DNA from: Pirellulales bacterium
GTDB taxonomy: Bacteria; Planctomycetota; Planctomycetia; Pirellulales; DATAWG01
Assembly: GCA_036267355.1 (NCBI GenBank)
Contig: DATAWG010000115.1
Location: 1 to 64,000 of the forward strand
DNA length: 64,000 nucleotides
Direction: 5' to 3'
Part shown: positions 52,887 to 61,153 of the stretch, piece by piece
How positions within the stretch are numbered: the stretch's first letter is position 1
How the letters are laid out: every line of letters starts with the position of its first letter
Program-made: the position numbers and the translations under genes
The notes under the pieces: model-generated
What the model saw: the letters and a program-made list of their open reading frames with translations, nothing else
Told to the model about the DNA's origin: nothing
Database searches by the model: none

Positions 52887-54902
52887 CTACGAACCGCGGC
52901 GCAATCGCGCAAACAACTGTCGATATTCCTGACGGCGCACCGCGCTTGCGGTCGGCGACGGCTGCGGAACCGGATCGTCTTCGATCACGATCACATCCAC
53001 ATCGTCCATCGATTCATCGTCACATTTCGGTTCATCGCGGCCTCTCAAGGCGTCGGACACATTTTCGACACCGGGCGAACTGGCTCCGCTCACCGCATCG
53101 ACGGAATCCACCGGCGGATGCAGAGCGGGCTGCTCGCGGCGCGGCATCGCGACGACGGGTGCCGCGCCGGTGGCCGAGTGGCTTCGCGACATCGGAATTG
53201 TCGGCTTCATCCCGGCCGCGCGATGAATCGATTCGCCGCTGCACGGCTCTTCCGGCATGACCGGATCTTCCGATGGATGAATCCAAGCACGACCGATCGG
53301 AGGCATTTCGGCCGGGAATTCGTCGGCCCCGGCGACGAACCACGAGGAATGATCCGACAGATCGCCGAAGGTCGGCAGCTCGGCATCGCTCATCGGGCCG
53401 ACTTCGATCGATAAATTTTCTAGCGGCCGGCTGATCGGCCCAGTGATCGGCCCAGTGATCGGCGAGGTCGCAGGCGGCAAGGCGACCGACGCCGGCGCTG
53501 GCGGAGCATCAAACTTCGTCGCCGCGGAGGGCCTTCGATCGCCCGCGTCCGCAGATGGCTTCGCCGAAGGCTTGACCGCGGGTCTTTTCGCCCGTGCATG
53601 CGGCGCCAACATCGAAGACAGCTCTGCTCCTTCGGCGCTGCGAACGATCGGCGCCTCGGCGAGCGGATCTCGTCCGCGGCCGGCAAACCGATCGACGATC
53701 ACTTCTTCTTCTTCGAAGGGTTCTTGGAACGGATTGATTTCGGCATGGGATAACACGAGTTCGACCTCCGGGCCAATCGTTCCGGCCGGTTGGAATTGTT
53801 CGTCGATAGAGCCCAAACGGTCTTTAATCCGCTCGATTCGCTGCGTCGGCTCGCCGGCGAAAAGCGATTCATCGCAAAGCGCCGCTTCGTCGGCTGCGAC
53901 CGCATGCAGGCGCGGCGCCGGTCCGTGTGCGGCTTCGTGCGGCATGGGCGTCGCCAGTGTTTCGTGGGCCAGCGTCGGTCGCGGCTCGTCGTCGGGCGAG
54001 ATTCTGGCGGCAACGGCCGGTTCGTCCAGACTGCCGAATTCGATGATGTCGGCCGACCGGCTTTCGACACCCGGGGCGGCGTTCCATGGCGCCGGCAACT
54101 GCTGCAAATCGGCCCAAGCTTCGTCGATCACCGCAGCCGTCAGCGGCGTCGCCCCCGCGGCGCATGCAAGCAGCAACGCATGATCGCACAATTGATTGAC
54201 CAGCCGCGGCACACCGTCGGTCGCCCGATGCACGGCGTCGAGGGCCTCGGCGGTGAAAAGCTGATCTGCATTCCCCCCGACTTGCGAAATCGCCCGGCGA
54301 ATGTAGCCGAGCGTCTCGGCATGTTGAAACGACTCCAAATAACAGCGGGCGGCGATCCGCTGGTTGAAGGATTCCAGTTTCGGGCTGCCCAGGTGCTCTT
54401 CGACCAGCGGACTGCCGGCGAGCACGACCCGCACGCGCGATTGCCCGCCGCGCACCAGATTGGTCAGTTGATGCACTTCCGCAAGCAGCCGCAAAGGCAA
54501 GCTCTGGGCTTCATCGATCACCAGCAGCAATCCGTCGCTGGCGGTTTGCTGCGCTGTGAGATGGCCCACCAGCGCCAGTCTCAGTTCTCCCTCATCCATG
54601 CCACGGTACGGCAAGCCGAGCTCGAACAGCAGCGATTGGAGAAACGCCTTCCGGGTTTCAAGCCGGCTGCTGGCCAAGAGCGCGATGGAAAAACGGCCGC
54701 GAAACTGCTCGGCGAGCGCCTGGCACAAAATCGACTTTCCGGTTCCCGCCGGCCCGACCACGAGCGCTGCCCCCTCGGCCCGTTCGATACACCGCCCTAC
54801 CGTCTGACGGGCCGATTCAATCCCGGCGGCCGGATAATAGCGCCGCGCCGCAGGGGTTGCGGCAAACGGTCGGTCGCTCAGCCCAAACGAAGACTCGTAC
54901 AT
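52887..54902 (-). CDS. ExeA/TIGR03015-like AAA ATPase with long disordered tail
   Basis: Protein of 671 aa, starting MYESSFGLSDRPFAATPAAR, the standard N-terminus of GspA/ExeA-type ATPases and of the ATPase found with exopolysaccharide/PEP-CTERM loci. Walker A is GPAGTGKS at residues 50-57 and Walker B LLLVIDEAQSL near 126-135. RVRVVLAGSPLVEEHLGSPK and GVPRLVNQLCDHALLLACAAGA (sensor 2 region) follow. After about residue 280 the chain is a long Pro/Glu/Ser-rich low-complexity region with no domain I recognise, unusual for the family, ending in a basic RRQEYRQLFARLRRGS. Flanked by the CpsD-like and Wzc-like genes on the same strand. Confidence 0.9.
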   Translation of the reverse strand: MYESSFGLSDRPFAATPAARRYYPAAGIESARQTVGRCIERAEGAALVVGPAGTGKSILCQALAEQFRGRFSIALLASSRLETRKAFLQSLLFELGLPYRGMDEGELRLALVGHLTAQQTASDGLLLVIDEAQSLPLRLLAEVHQLTNLVRGGQSRVRVVLAGSPLVEEHLGSPKLESFNQRIAARCYLESFQHAETLGYIRRAISQVGGNADQLFTAEALDAVHRATDGVPRLVNQLCDHALLLACAAGATPLTAAVIDEAWADLQQLPAPWNAAPGVESRSADIIEFGSLDEPAVAARISPDDEPRPTLAHETLATPMPHEAAHGPAPRLHAVAADEAALCDESLFAGEPTQRIERIKDRLGSIDEQFQPAGTIGPEVELVLSHAEINPFQEPFEEEEVIVDRFAGRGRDPLAEAPIVRSAEGAELSSMLAPHARAKRPAVKPSAKPSADAGDRRPSAATKFDAPPAPASVALPPATSPITGPITGPISRPLENLSIEVGPMSDAELPTFGDLSDHSSWFVAGADEFPAEMPPIGRAWIHPSEDPVMPEEPCSGESIHRAAGMKPTIPMSRSHSATGAAPVVAMPRREQPALHPPVDSVDAVSGASSPGVENVSDALRGRDEPKCDDESMDDVDVIVIEDDPVPQPSPTASAVRRQEYRQLFARLRRGS

Positions 54903-55303
54903 GTCGATGGGTTCCTGTGGGCACCGGTTGCCGCGCGAGCGTAGATTTTGGCGGCGTTGCGCGGCCGTCGGCATCGGCACGTTCCACCTACCTTACGTCG
55001 GCGCGCCGCGGCGGCAGACTCAACTTGGCTTTCCATGCCCCGTCGCCGATTTGTTCGATCGCTATATTTTCTCCAGCTTTCGCAGGCCGAATAATTCGCT
55101 CGACCAGCCACTTGAGCCCGCAGCGCTAGCAAGGATGAGCTGCTATTGGCCCCAAAGCGCATGCGAAGACGACGCGAGCCCGAAGCGTTAGCAAGGGAGC
55201 TCCAGGCTCCGCGTTCTCAAATAATTGTTTTTGCAAGACACTTCCTTGCTAGCGCTGCGGGCTGCCTTCGGTCGCATCCCTCACCACACGTTTCGGACTA
55301 CCA
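54903..55303. other. Intergenic region with Family A variants
   Basis: About 400 bp between the Wzc-like and ExeA-like genes. It contains three diverged family A units: GCCCGCAGCGCTAGCAAGGA at about 55114-55135, GCCCGAAGCGTTAGCAAGGG at 55176-55198 and the inverse CCTTGCTAGCGCTGCGGGCT at 55244-55263. No gene recognised. Confidence 0.75.
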
Positions 55304-56401
55304 TCACGCCGCGTTTTCGCTGCGGCGGTTCGTGCCCGGACCGACGCGGCCGAGGACGGGCAGGCCGAGCGTTGCCTCGATTTCATCGGCGCTCATGAAT
55401 GTCAACGTCCGCCCTTCCAAGCGGCGCGCCGCCAACACGCCCGCGAGAATCGACAATAGCGTGAGGATCGCGATTGCTCCAATAGGAATCGGGCGATTAC
55501 CCGGCTCGCTGCCGGCTTGGCGCGACAACCCGGATTCGCGATCGTTCGGCCGTAGATCGACGTTGCCGGCCCGATCCGACGCCGATTGCCACATGCCCGG
55601 TGGGCAGGCGTTCCACAAGGACGTCTCCGATTGGACAGCAGCCCGATACGCTTCACGGGCCCTTCCGGCGGCGAGCAGCATTTCGCGATAGTGCTGTTGC
55701 AGTACGGCTGAGGGGGGATTCGCGCTCGGCGCATCAATGGCATCGCCGCTCGATGGTAGCGGCGGCGCCAGCGGAGTCTTGTTGGCGGCGGCACTTGCGA
55801 TCTCATTTAGGTTGGCAGGCAATTCGGCCGGCGTTGCGGCGAGTTGATCCTGCAACTTCGCGATCTGGCTATCGAGCGATTGAACCGTCGGATGAGCGGG
55901 CGTCAATTTTTCCAGCAATTCTCCCCGAGTGCGTTGCATCTCGGCAAGTTGGCGGTTCAACGCGACCCATTCCGGATTCGGTCGGATCGTCGGGCCGACG
56001 GGCAGGGGACTCGTCGGCGACTTGGGTTCCCGCGGCGCTCGAATCGCCTGCTCGGTCGAATCGACGAAACGAGCGTTCAGAAACTCGAACAGCGCGAGTT
56101 CCGCCACATCGGCGTTCCGCCGCGCATCGGCCGCCCGATCTCGCGCCTCGCGAAGTTTCTTGTCGAATGCAATTCGCTCGTCGGCATTGGCGTGCAACGG
56201 GAGTGCGACCGCAATCTCCGTCGGCGGCGAATGCAATTCGGACGATTCGACCGCGATCAGCAGGCCGCCAAGCAAGAACACGGCTGCAAAGCCGGCTGCA
56301 AACGCTGCCGCACGCCGCCGTCCGACTGAAGCCCAAGAATCCCCGATCACAGAAATTTCCCTGTCGGTTTTCGATTTCGTTTGTGGCGTGTGCCGGAACA
56401 T
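55304..56401 (-). CDS. Wzc/GNVR-like polysaccharide chain-length protein
   Basis: Protein of 365 aa with an N-terminal membrane helix (RAAAFAAGFAAVFLLGGLLIA) and a C-terminal one (PIGAIAILTLLSILAGVLAA). The periplasmic part holds helical, coiled-coil-like segments, including LNRQLAEMQRTRGELLEKLT followed by PAHPTVQSLDSQIAKLQDQL. This LTPxHPxVxxLxxQI pattern is typical of Wzz/GNVR proteins that set the length of exported polysaccharides. The cytosolic end (MSADEIEATLGLPVLGRVG) matches the junction to a kinase domain in Wzc, which is absent; the separate CpsD-like gene may stand in for it. The ATG at 56401 is preferred because the frame beyond it is antisense to trpF. Confidence 0.78.
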   Translation of the reverse strand: MFRHTPQTKSKTDREISVIGDSWASVGRRRAAAFAAGFAAVFLLGGLLIAVESSELHSPPTEIAVALPLHANADERIAFDKKLREARDRAADARRNADVAELALFEFLNARFVDSTEQAIRAPREPKSPTSPLPVGPTIRPNPEWVALNRQLAEMQRTRGELLEKLTPAHPTVQSLDSQIAKLQDQLAATPAELPANLNEIASAAANKTPLAPPLPSSGDAIDAPSANPPSAVLQQHYREMLLAAGRAREAYRAAVQSETSLWNACPPGMWQSASDRAGNVDLRPNDRESGLSRQAGSEPGNRPIPIGAIAILTLLSILAGVLAARRLEGRTLTFMSADEIEATLGLPVLGRVGPGTNRRSENAA

Positions 56402-56452
56402 ATTGCCGAACCATCGTGGTTTATCGACACGCCGCAAAGCCCGACTTGCAGC

Positions 56453-56458
56453 TATAAT
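56453..56458 (+). promoter_or_regulatory. Probable -10 box of trpF (TATAAT), leaderless start likely
   Basis: Perfect TATAAT ending 6 bp before the trpF ATG at 56465, so transcription would begin at or next to the start codon. No convincing -35 box at the usual spacing. Confidence 0.5.
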
Positions 56459-56464
56459 TAAGAT

Positions 56465-57163
56465 ATGTTTCGCATTAAGATTTGCGGTGTCACCACGGCG
56501 GCCGATGCCCGCGGCGCAGCCCATGCCGGCGCCGACGCGATTGGCTTGAATTTCTACCCCGGCAGCCGCCGCTACCTGCCGCCGGCAGCCGCAAAGGAAG
56601 TTGCCGCCGCGATTCCGCAGGGCGTGCGCAAGGTCGGCGTGTTCGTGAACGCCGAGCCGGATTTTGTGTGCCGTGAAGCCGACCGCTTGCGGCTCGACTT
56701 GATCCAACTCGCCGGCGACGAGACGCCGGAGTATTTGTCCAAGCTCGGCGGGCGGCCGGTGATGCAAGCATTTCGGCCTCGACTGGATCACGCCGATGCA
56801 CTTCGGACGATCGTTCGTTTCGTCGAAGCGGCGGCGCGACTCACTTGCGCGCCGAAGCTCACGCTGATCGACGCACATCGGCCGGGCGAATATGGTGGGA
56901 CGGGCGAGGCCGTTAATTGGACTTTACTGTCGCGGTTGTGGAACGAGCTTGACGGTGCCGCGCCCCGTCTCGTGCTAGCGGGCGGACTGTCGCCCGAGAA
57001 TGTCGCCGACGCAATCGCGGCCGTTCGCCCCGCGGCGGTCGATGTCGCCAGCGGAGTCGAATCGTCGCCCGGCGTGAAAGACTCGGAACAGGTGCGTCGC
57101 TTCGTCGCCGCCGCGAACGCCGCATTTCGCATCAATGAATCACGCGTTAGCCCGCAGCGCTAG
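56465..57163 (+). CDS. trpF: phosphoribosylanthranilate isomerase
   Basis: TIM-barrel enzyme of 232 aa converting phosphoribosylanthranilate to CdRP in tryptophan synthesis; cytosolic. Diagnostic motifs: KICGVTTAADARGAAHAGAD (catalytic Cys in KICG), AIGLNFYPGSRRYLPPA, VGVFVNAEPDFVCREADRLR, LDLIQLAGDE, LTLIDAHRPGEYGGTGEAVN with the catalytic Asp, LVLAGGLSPENVADAIAAVR and AVDVASGVESSPGVKDSEQV. There is no ribosome-binding site and a -10 box ends 6 bp upstream, suggesting a leaderless message. The last codons (SRVSPQR, stop TAG) come from a family A repeat that has replaced the original end. No other trp genes are near. Confidence 0.97.
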   Translation: MFRIKICGVTTAADARGAAHAGADAIGLNFYPGSRRYLPPAAAKEVAAAIPQGVRKVGVFVNAEPDFVCREADRLRLDLIQLAGDETPEYLSKLGGRPVMQAFRPRLDHADALRTIVRFVEAAARLTCAPKLTLIDAHRPGEYGGTGEAVNWTLLSRLWNELDGAAPRLVLAGGLSPENVADAIAAVRPAAVDVASGVESSPGVKDSEQVRRFVAAANAAFRINESRVSPQR

Positions 57164-57259
57164 CAAGGGAGTCGGACTGATTGCGCCCCATGCCGGCCGA
57201 CGCGGCCCAAAAAACCCACGCGGAGAATCGCATCCTTCCTTGCTTGCGCTGCGGGCTTA
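57147..57259. repeat. Family A inverted pair after trpF
   Basis: Left arm 57147-57171 (AGCCCGCAGCGCTAGCAAGG) overlaps the trpF stop codon; right arm 57234-57259 is the inverse (CCTTGCTTGCGCTGCGGGCT). About 62 bp separate them. Confidence 0.85.
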
Positions 57260-57297
57260 CGAGCGCGCCCCACTAGCCGCCAACCGCCGCTGCTTCC

Positions 57298-57303
57298 TAT
57301 AAT
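57298..57303 (+). promoter_or_regulatory. Probable -10 box of ahcY (TATAAT)
   Basis: Perfect TATAAT 39 bp upstream of the ahcY start. No good -35. No SAH-riboswitch-like fold is apparent in the short leader. Confidence 0.45.
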
Positions 57304-57341
57304 CGCCAGTCGTTCAATCCCTTCCGATCGAGGAGAGCCCT

Positions 57342-58655
57342 GTGTCGCAGGTCGAAACCAAGCTGCCGTACAAAGTCGCCGATATGTCGCTGGCCGGTTG
57401 GGGCCGCAAGGAAATCATGCTGGCGGAAAACGAAATGCCGGGCCTGATGGCCTTGCGCTCGAAGCACGGCGCCACGAAGCCACTCACCGGCGCCCGCATC
57501 GCCGGCTGCCTGCATATGACCATTCAAACCGCCGTGCTGATCGAAACGCTCACCGAGCTCGGCGCGCAAGTGACCTGGAGCAGTTGCAATATCTTCTCGA
57601 CGCAAGACCATGCCGCCGCGGCCGTGGCCGAAACCGGCGTACCCGTCTACGCCTGGAAGGGCGAAACCACTGAGGAATTCGATTGGTGCATCGAGCAGAC
57701 GCTGCTCTTCCCCGACGGCCGGCCGCTGAACATGATCCTCGACGACGGCGGCGATCTGACGGCAATGGTCCATCAAAAATATCCCGAACTGCTCGCCGGC
57801 ATTCGCGGCCTGTCGGAAGAAACGACCACGGGCGTGCATCGGCTCTATCAAATGCATGCCCGCGGTGATTTGAAGGTTCCGGCGATCAACGTCAACGATT
57901 CGGTCACGAAGAGCAAGTTCGACAATCTCTACGGCTGCCGCGAGTCGCTGGCCGACGGCATCAAACGGGCCACCGATATCATGGTGGCCGGCAAGGTGGT
58001 CGTGATCGCCGGCTACGGCGATGTCGGCAAGGGATGTGCCCACGCGATGCGATCGCTCGGCGCCCGCGTGATTATCACCGAGATCGATCCGATCATCGCT
58101 TTGCAAGCCGCGATGGAAGGATACGAAGTGACGACGATGGAAGACGCCGCGCCGCGCGGCAATATCTTCGTCACCGCGACCGGCTGCCGCGACGTAATCA
58201 CCGGGCGGCATCTCTCGGTGATGCCCAACGACGCGATCGTGTGCAACATCGGCCATTTCGATCTCGAGATCGACGTGGCCTGGCTGAACGGCCAGAAGGG
58301 GATCAAGCGCGTCGAGATCAAGCCGCAGGTCGATCGCTACACCTTCGCCAACGGCCGTTCGATTCTGCTGCTCGCCGAGGGGCGGTTGGTGAACCTCGGC
58401 TGCGCGACCGGCCATCCGTCATTCGTGATGTCGAACAGTTTCACGAACCAGGTGCTGGCACAGCTTGCATTGTGGGTTGAAACGGATAAATTCCCGGTCG
58501 GCGTGCATGTGCTGCCCAAGAAGATGGACGAAGAAGTCGCCCGCCTGCACCTCGACAAGCTGGGCGTGAAGCTCACTCAGCTAACCAAGACGCAAGCCGA
58601 TTACCTCGGCATCCCTGTCGAAGGCCCATACAAGCCGGACTATTACCGGTATTGA
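57342..58655 (+). CDS. ahcY: adenosylhomocysteinase
   Basis: S-adenosylhomocysteine hydrolase (437 aa), an NAD-bound cytosolic enzyme that splits SAH to adenosine and homocysteine in the activated-methyl cycle. The GTG start is supported by GAGGAGA about 8 nt upstream. Motifs: [20 protein letters not shown], the adenosine-site region [36 protein letters not shown], the NAD Rossmann motif [20 protein letters not shown] near residue 223, [49 protein letters not shown], and the C-terminal PYKPDYYRY. Length is normal for bacterial enzymes. Confidence 0.98.
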   Translation: MSQVETKLPYKVADMSLAGWGRKEIMLAENEMPGLMALRSKHGATKPLTGARIAGCLHMTIQTAVLIETLTELGAQVTWSSCNIFSTQDHAAAAVAETGVPVYAWKGETTEEFDWCIEQTLLFPDGRPLNMILDDGGDLTAMVHQKYPELLAGIRGLSEETTTGVHRLYQMHARGDLKVPAINVNDSVTKSKFDNLYGCRESLADGIKRATDIMVAGKVVVIAGYGDVGKGCAHAMRSLGARVIITEIDPIIALQAAMEGYEVTTMEDAAPRGNIFVTATGCRDVITGRHLSVMPNDAIVCNIGHFDLEIDVAWLNGQKGIKRVEIKPQVDRYTFANGRSILLLAEGRLVNLGCATGHPSFVMSNSFTNQVLAQLALWVETDKFPVGVHVLPKKMDEEVARLHLDKLGVKLTQLTKTQADYLGIPVEGPYKPDYYRY

Positions 58656-58668
58656 GGCCGAACGGGTT

Positions 58669-59253
58669 TCAACCCTCCGGGTCCGCGATCAGCTCTCGCA
58701 GTCGAGCGTCCAGCGGCGGAGAAAACCGCGCGGGCCACGTGGCGTCGATCAAGCCGACGCCGATCAGGTCCTGCAAATGCACCTGATCCTTGCGACGGTA
58801 GGAAGTGAGTTTCATGCGCACTAGCGGTTCAAGTCCGAGCACTTGAAACGTGGCATCCTTCTCGGATTCCAAGACCTCCGGCGCTGCGGTGGCATAATCG
58901 GGCCGCACTTTTTCTCCGGCGAATAGGATGTGGACAGCGTCGCGCCCTTTCGCGTTTGGCCCGTCGAGAAACACTTTGACGCCCAAAATCTTGGCATGGA
59001 CGAATCCCGCGCCGGAAAGGGCGTTTGACGCGCGATCGAAATCGTCTCGCCGCAACAGAATGTCCACGTCTTGCGTGGTCCGCGCCGCCGAGCGATCAAT
59101 TCTAGACACCCAGGCCGCGACCGCGTTTCCGCCCGCCACCGCGTATGGCACGCCTGCCTTGTCCAACGCCGCAGTTGCACGCAATAGTCGCTCGCGCACC
59201 AGTTCCACGGCTTCAACCATCCTATCCAGCGATATGGGGCCAAGCGTGCTCAT
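58669..59253 (-). CDS. AbiEii-like nucleotidyltransferase
   Basis: Protein of 194 aa of the minimal nucleotidyltransferase fold. AVAGGNAVAAWVSR gives the GG signature, and RTTQDVDILLRRDDFDRA supplies the D-x-D metal pair, as in AbiEii/AbiGii toxin-like and related enzymes. LGVKVFLDGPNAKGRDAVHI may provide the third acidic residue. The C-terminal part (VLGLEPLVRMKLTSYRRKDQ, VHLQDLI) is typical of genes annotated as nucleotidyl transferase AbiEii/AbiGii. No AbiEi-like antitoxin gene is next to it, so an abortive-infection role is not supported. The ATG at 59253 is chosen because the frame upstream reads through family B repeats (LACGFARPS). Confidence 0.78.
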   Translation of the reverse strand: MSTLGPISLDRMVEAVELVRERLLRATAALDKAGVPYAVAGGNAVAAWVSRIDRSAARTTQDVDILLRRDDFDRASNALSGAGFVHAKILGVKVFLDGPNAKGRDAVHILFAGEKVRPDYATAAPEVLESEKDATFQVLGLEPLVRMKLTSYRRKDQVHLQDLIGVGLIDATWPARFSPPLDARLRELIADPEG

Positions 59254-59359
59254 AACGGTCAAGTATAGCCACAAATCTTTTGACGGGCATCGGGGGTTTG
59301 ACAACGCTTGCCTCGTTCTGGATAACAGCAGTGGCCCGATTTGAAGCGCGCGCATTGAC

Positions 59360-59431
59360 GGGCGCGCGAAACCGCAAGCGAGCTTCGCGCCGCCGCTTGA
59401 TATCGGTGCTCGCTTGCGGTTTCGCGCGTGC
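59360..59431. repeat. Family B inverted pair
   Basis: Left arm 59360-59387 (GCGCGAAACCGCAAGCGAGC), right arm 59408-59431 (GCTCGCTTGCGGTTTCGCGC), about 20 bp apart. Lies upstream of both flanking genes. Confidence 0.88.
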
Positions 59432-59474
59432 TGCTCTTCCCTAGCCACTCACCCTAACCCGTAACCCTATCCCC

Positions 59475-60782
59475 TTGCCCACCATCCAGCCATTTCGCGG
59501 ACTGCGGTACGATCCGAAGCATGTCGGTTCGTTGTCGAACGTCGTTGCCCCACCCTACGACGTGATCGGCAAAGAGTTGCAAGACCAGCTTTACAAGGCT
59601 CACCCGGCGAATGTCATCCGGTTGATTCTCAATCGCGACGAGCCGGGCGACAACGAGTCGAACAACCGCTATACGCGAGCCGCGAAGTTTCTCAAAAATT
59701 GGCGCGCCGAGGGTGTGCTTACCAGCGAACCGGATCCGGCGGTGTATGTGTATCACCAGATGTTTCGCTACGGCGATCAGGAGTTCACTCGCCGCGGGTT
59801 CATGGCCCGCTGCCGGCTGGAACGATTCGGCGAGGGGCGGATCTATCCGCATGAAGAAACGCTCTCGGGCCCCAAGGCCGACCGGCTGCTGCTAATGCGC
59901 GCCTGCCGCGCCAATCTGAGCCAGATTTTCGGACTGTATCCCGACCCGCAAAGCACGGCCCAAAATCTGCTCGAGACCGCGGTGGCCAAAGCTCCGCCGC
60001 TCGAGGCCACCGATCATTTGGGCGTCGTACACCGCATGTGGCCGCTAGCGGATCCGAAGATCGCTTCCGAACTCAGCGGCGAAATGCAGCCGCATCCGAT
60101 TTTCATTGCCGACGGGCATCACCGCTACGAAACGGCTTGCAACTATCGCGATGAATTGGCCGCCGCAGCCGGCGGTTCGCTCCCGCCCGAGCATCCGGCC
60201 AATTTCGTGTTGATGATGTTTATCAGCATGAGCGACCCGGGCCTGATCGTGATGCCGACGCATCGACTGTTTCGCGGGTTGCCGAAAATGAGTTCAAGCG
60301 AACTGATCGAAAAGCTCGGCCCGAATTTCACGACCCGCATCGCCGGCGAAGGGAGCGACCTGGCCCCGACAATCTGGAACGAAATCGAAGCGGATGGCGA
60401 CCAAGGCACGTTGGGCCTGTACACGGCCGCCGACCAGCGGTGGGTTGTTGCCCGGCTTACCGACGCTGGCCGGCGCCGCATGGCCGAGGTGGCAAGCGAG
60501 CGCAGCGCCGATTGGCAAGGCCTGGGCGTGGCTTTGTTGCACCGGCTCGTGGTCGACACGCTTCTGGCGGCCAAGGACCTGCCGAAGCCGCGCTATGTGC
60601 ATTTGGTCGAGGAAGTGGTCGAAGGCGTGGAAACCGACGAGTTTCCTTTGGCGGCACTGGTGATGCCGGCGACGGTCGAACACATTCGCCGCATCAGCCA
60701 GCACGGCGAACGCATGCCGGCCAAGAGCACCTATTTCTATCCGAAGCTGCTCAGCGGATTGGTAATCAATCCACTGGAATAG
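59475..60782 (+). CDS. DUF1015 family protein
   Basis: Protein of 435 aa belonging to the DUF1015 family (sometimes annotated as uncharacterised conserved HTH-type or phosphatase-like). Hallmarks: IQPFRGLRYDPKHVGSLSNV, VAPPYDVI, NVIRLILNRDEPGD, DPAVYVYHQMFRYGDQEFTR, RIYPHEETLSGPKADRLLLM, PIFIADGHHRYETACNYRDE and DPGLIVMPTHRLFRGLP. The start is a TTG at 59475 (LPTIQPFRG); no upstream ATG or GTG fits and the ribosome-binding site is weak. No signal peptide. In other bacteria the family is often near serine-metabolism genes, but nothing here confirms that. Confidence 0.9.
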   Translation: MPTIQPFRGLRYDPKHVGSLSNVVAPPYDVIGKELQDQLYKAHPANVIRLILNRDEPGDNESNNRYTRAAKFLKNWRAEGVLTSEPDPAVYVYHQMFRYGDQEFTRRGFMARCRLERFGEGRIYPHEETLSGPKADRLLLMRACRANLSQIFGLYPDPQSTAQNLLETAVAKAPPLEATDHLGVVHRMWPLADPKIASELSGEMQPHPIFIADGHHRYETACNYRDELAAAAGGSLPPEHPANFVLMMFISMSDPGLIVMPTHRLFRGLPKMSSSELIEKLGPNFTTRIAGEGSDLAPTIWNEIEADGDQGTLGLYTAADQRWVVARLTDAGRRRMAEVASERSADWQGLGVALLHRLVVDTLLAAKDLPKPRYVHLVEEVVEGVETDEFPLAALVMPATVEHIRRISQHGERMPAKSTYFYPKLLSGLVINPLE

Positions 60783-60807
60783 CGGCCTGCTGTCGGGCGC
60801 AGCTCTG

Positions 60808-60877
60808 GCGCGCGAAACCGCAAGCGAGCTTTATTCCGCCGTTCGAGATCGCAGTGCGCTTGCGGTTTTGCGCTTTG
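60808..60877. repeat. Family B inverted pair
   Basis: Left arm 60808-60832 (GCGCGAAACCGCAAGCGAGC), right arm 60854-60877 (GCGCTTGCGGTTTTGCGC), about 20 bp apart, between DUF1015 and the parS sites. Confidence 0.85.
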
Positions 60878-60919
60878 TACCGGAGCAGCCGCCCACCGAA
60901 CCGCCCCATCTCGCCGCCC

Positions 60920-60935
60920 CGTTTCACGTGGAACA
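60920..60935. promoter_or_regulatory. parS site 1
   Basis: CGTTTCACGTGGAACA, one mismatch from the palindromic core GTTTCACGTGAAAC of chromosomal parS. ParB is expected to load here. Confidence 0.88.
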
Positions 60936-60970
60936 CGATTGCATCGTTTCCGTGATCTCCGCAAGCTGCA

Positions 60971-60986
60971 CGTTTCACGTGAAACG
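60971..60986. promoter_or_regulatory. parS site 2 (perfect palindrome)
   Basis: CGTTTCACGTGAAACG, an exact palindrome containing the full parS core. 51 bp from site 1 centre to centre. Confidence 0.93.
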
Positions 60987-61007
60987 CGCAATCTCGGTCA
61001 AATCTTC

Positions 61008-61023
61008 CGTTCCACGTGAAACG
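61008..61023. promoter_or_regulatory. parS site 3
   Basis: CGTTCCACGTGAAACG, one mismatch from the core, 37 bp beyond site 2. The three sites lie 130-235 bp upstream of parA. Confidence 0.88.
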
Positions 61024-61065
61024 GCCCTCGATCGAACTGCAATTCGCGCCTTCTGTCCACGCCGC

Positions 61066-61071
61066 TACAAT
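61066..61071 (+). promoter_or_regulatory. Possible -10 element (TACAAT) of parAB
   Basis: TACAAT 83 bp upstream of the parA ATG and 43 bp after parS site 3, so ParB spreading could cover this promoter. The leader contains CCTCGCCCCTAGCCCCTCGC-type direct repeats (about 61120-61150). Confidence 0.35.
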
Positions 61072-61153
61072 CGCGACCCACTTCCCGAGCCACTAGCCAC
61101 GAGCCCCCGAACCACGCTTCCTCGTCCCTCGCCCCTAGCCCCTCGCCCCTACC

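Noticed and set aside
57260-57341. SAH riboswitch upstream of ahcY
   Set aside because: The leader is short and shows none of the expected conserved stems; only a -10 box and a ribosome-binding site are visible.
58669-59253. AbiE abortive-infection pair
   Set aside because: Only the nucleotidyltransferase is present; no AbiEi-like gene lies on either side.
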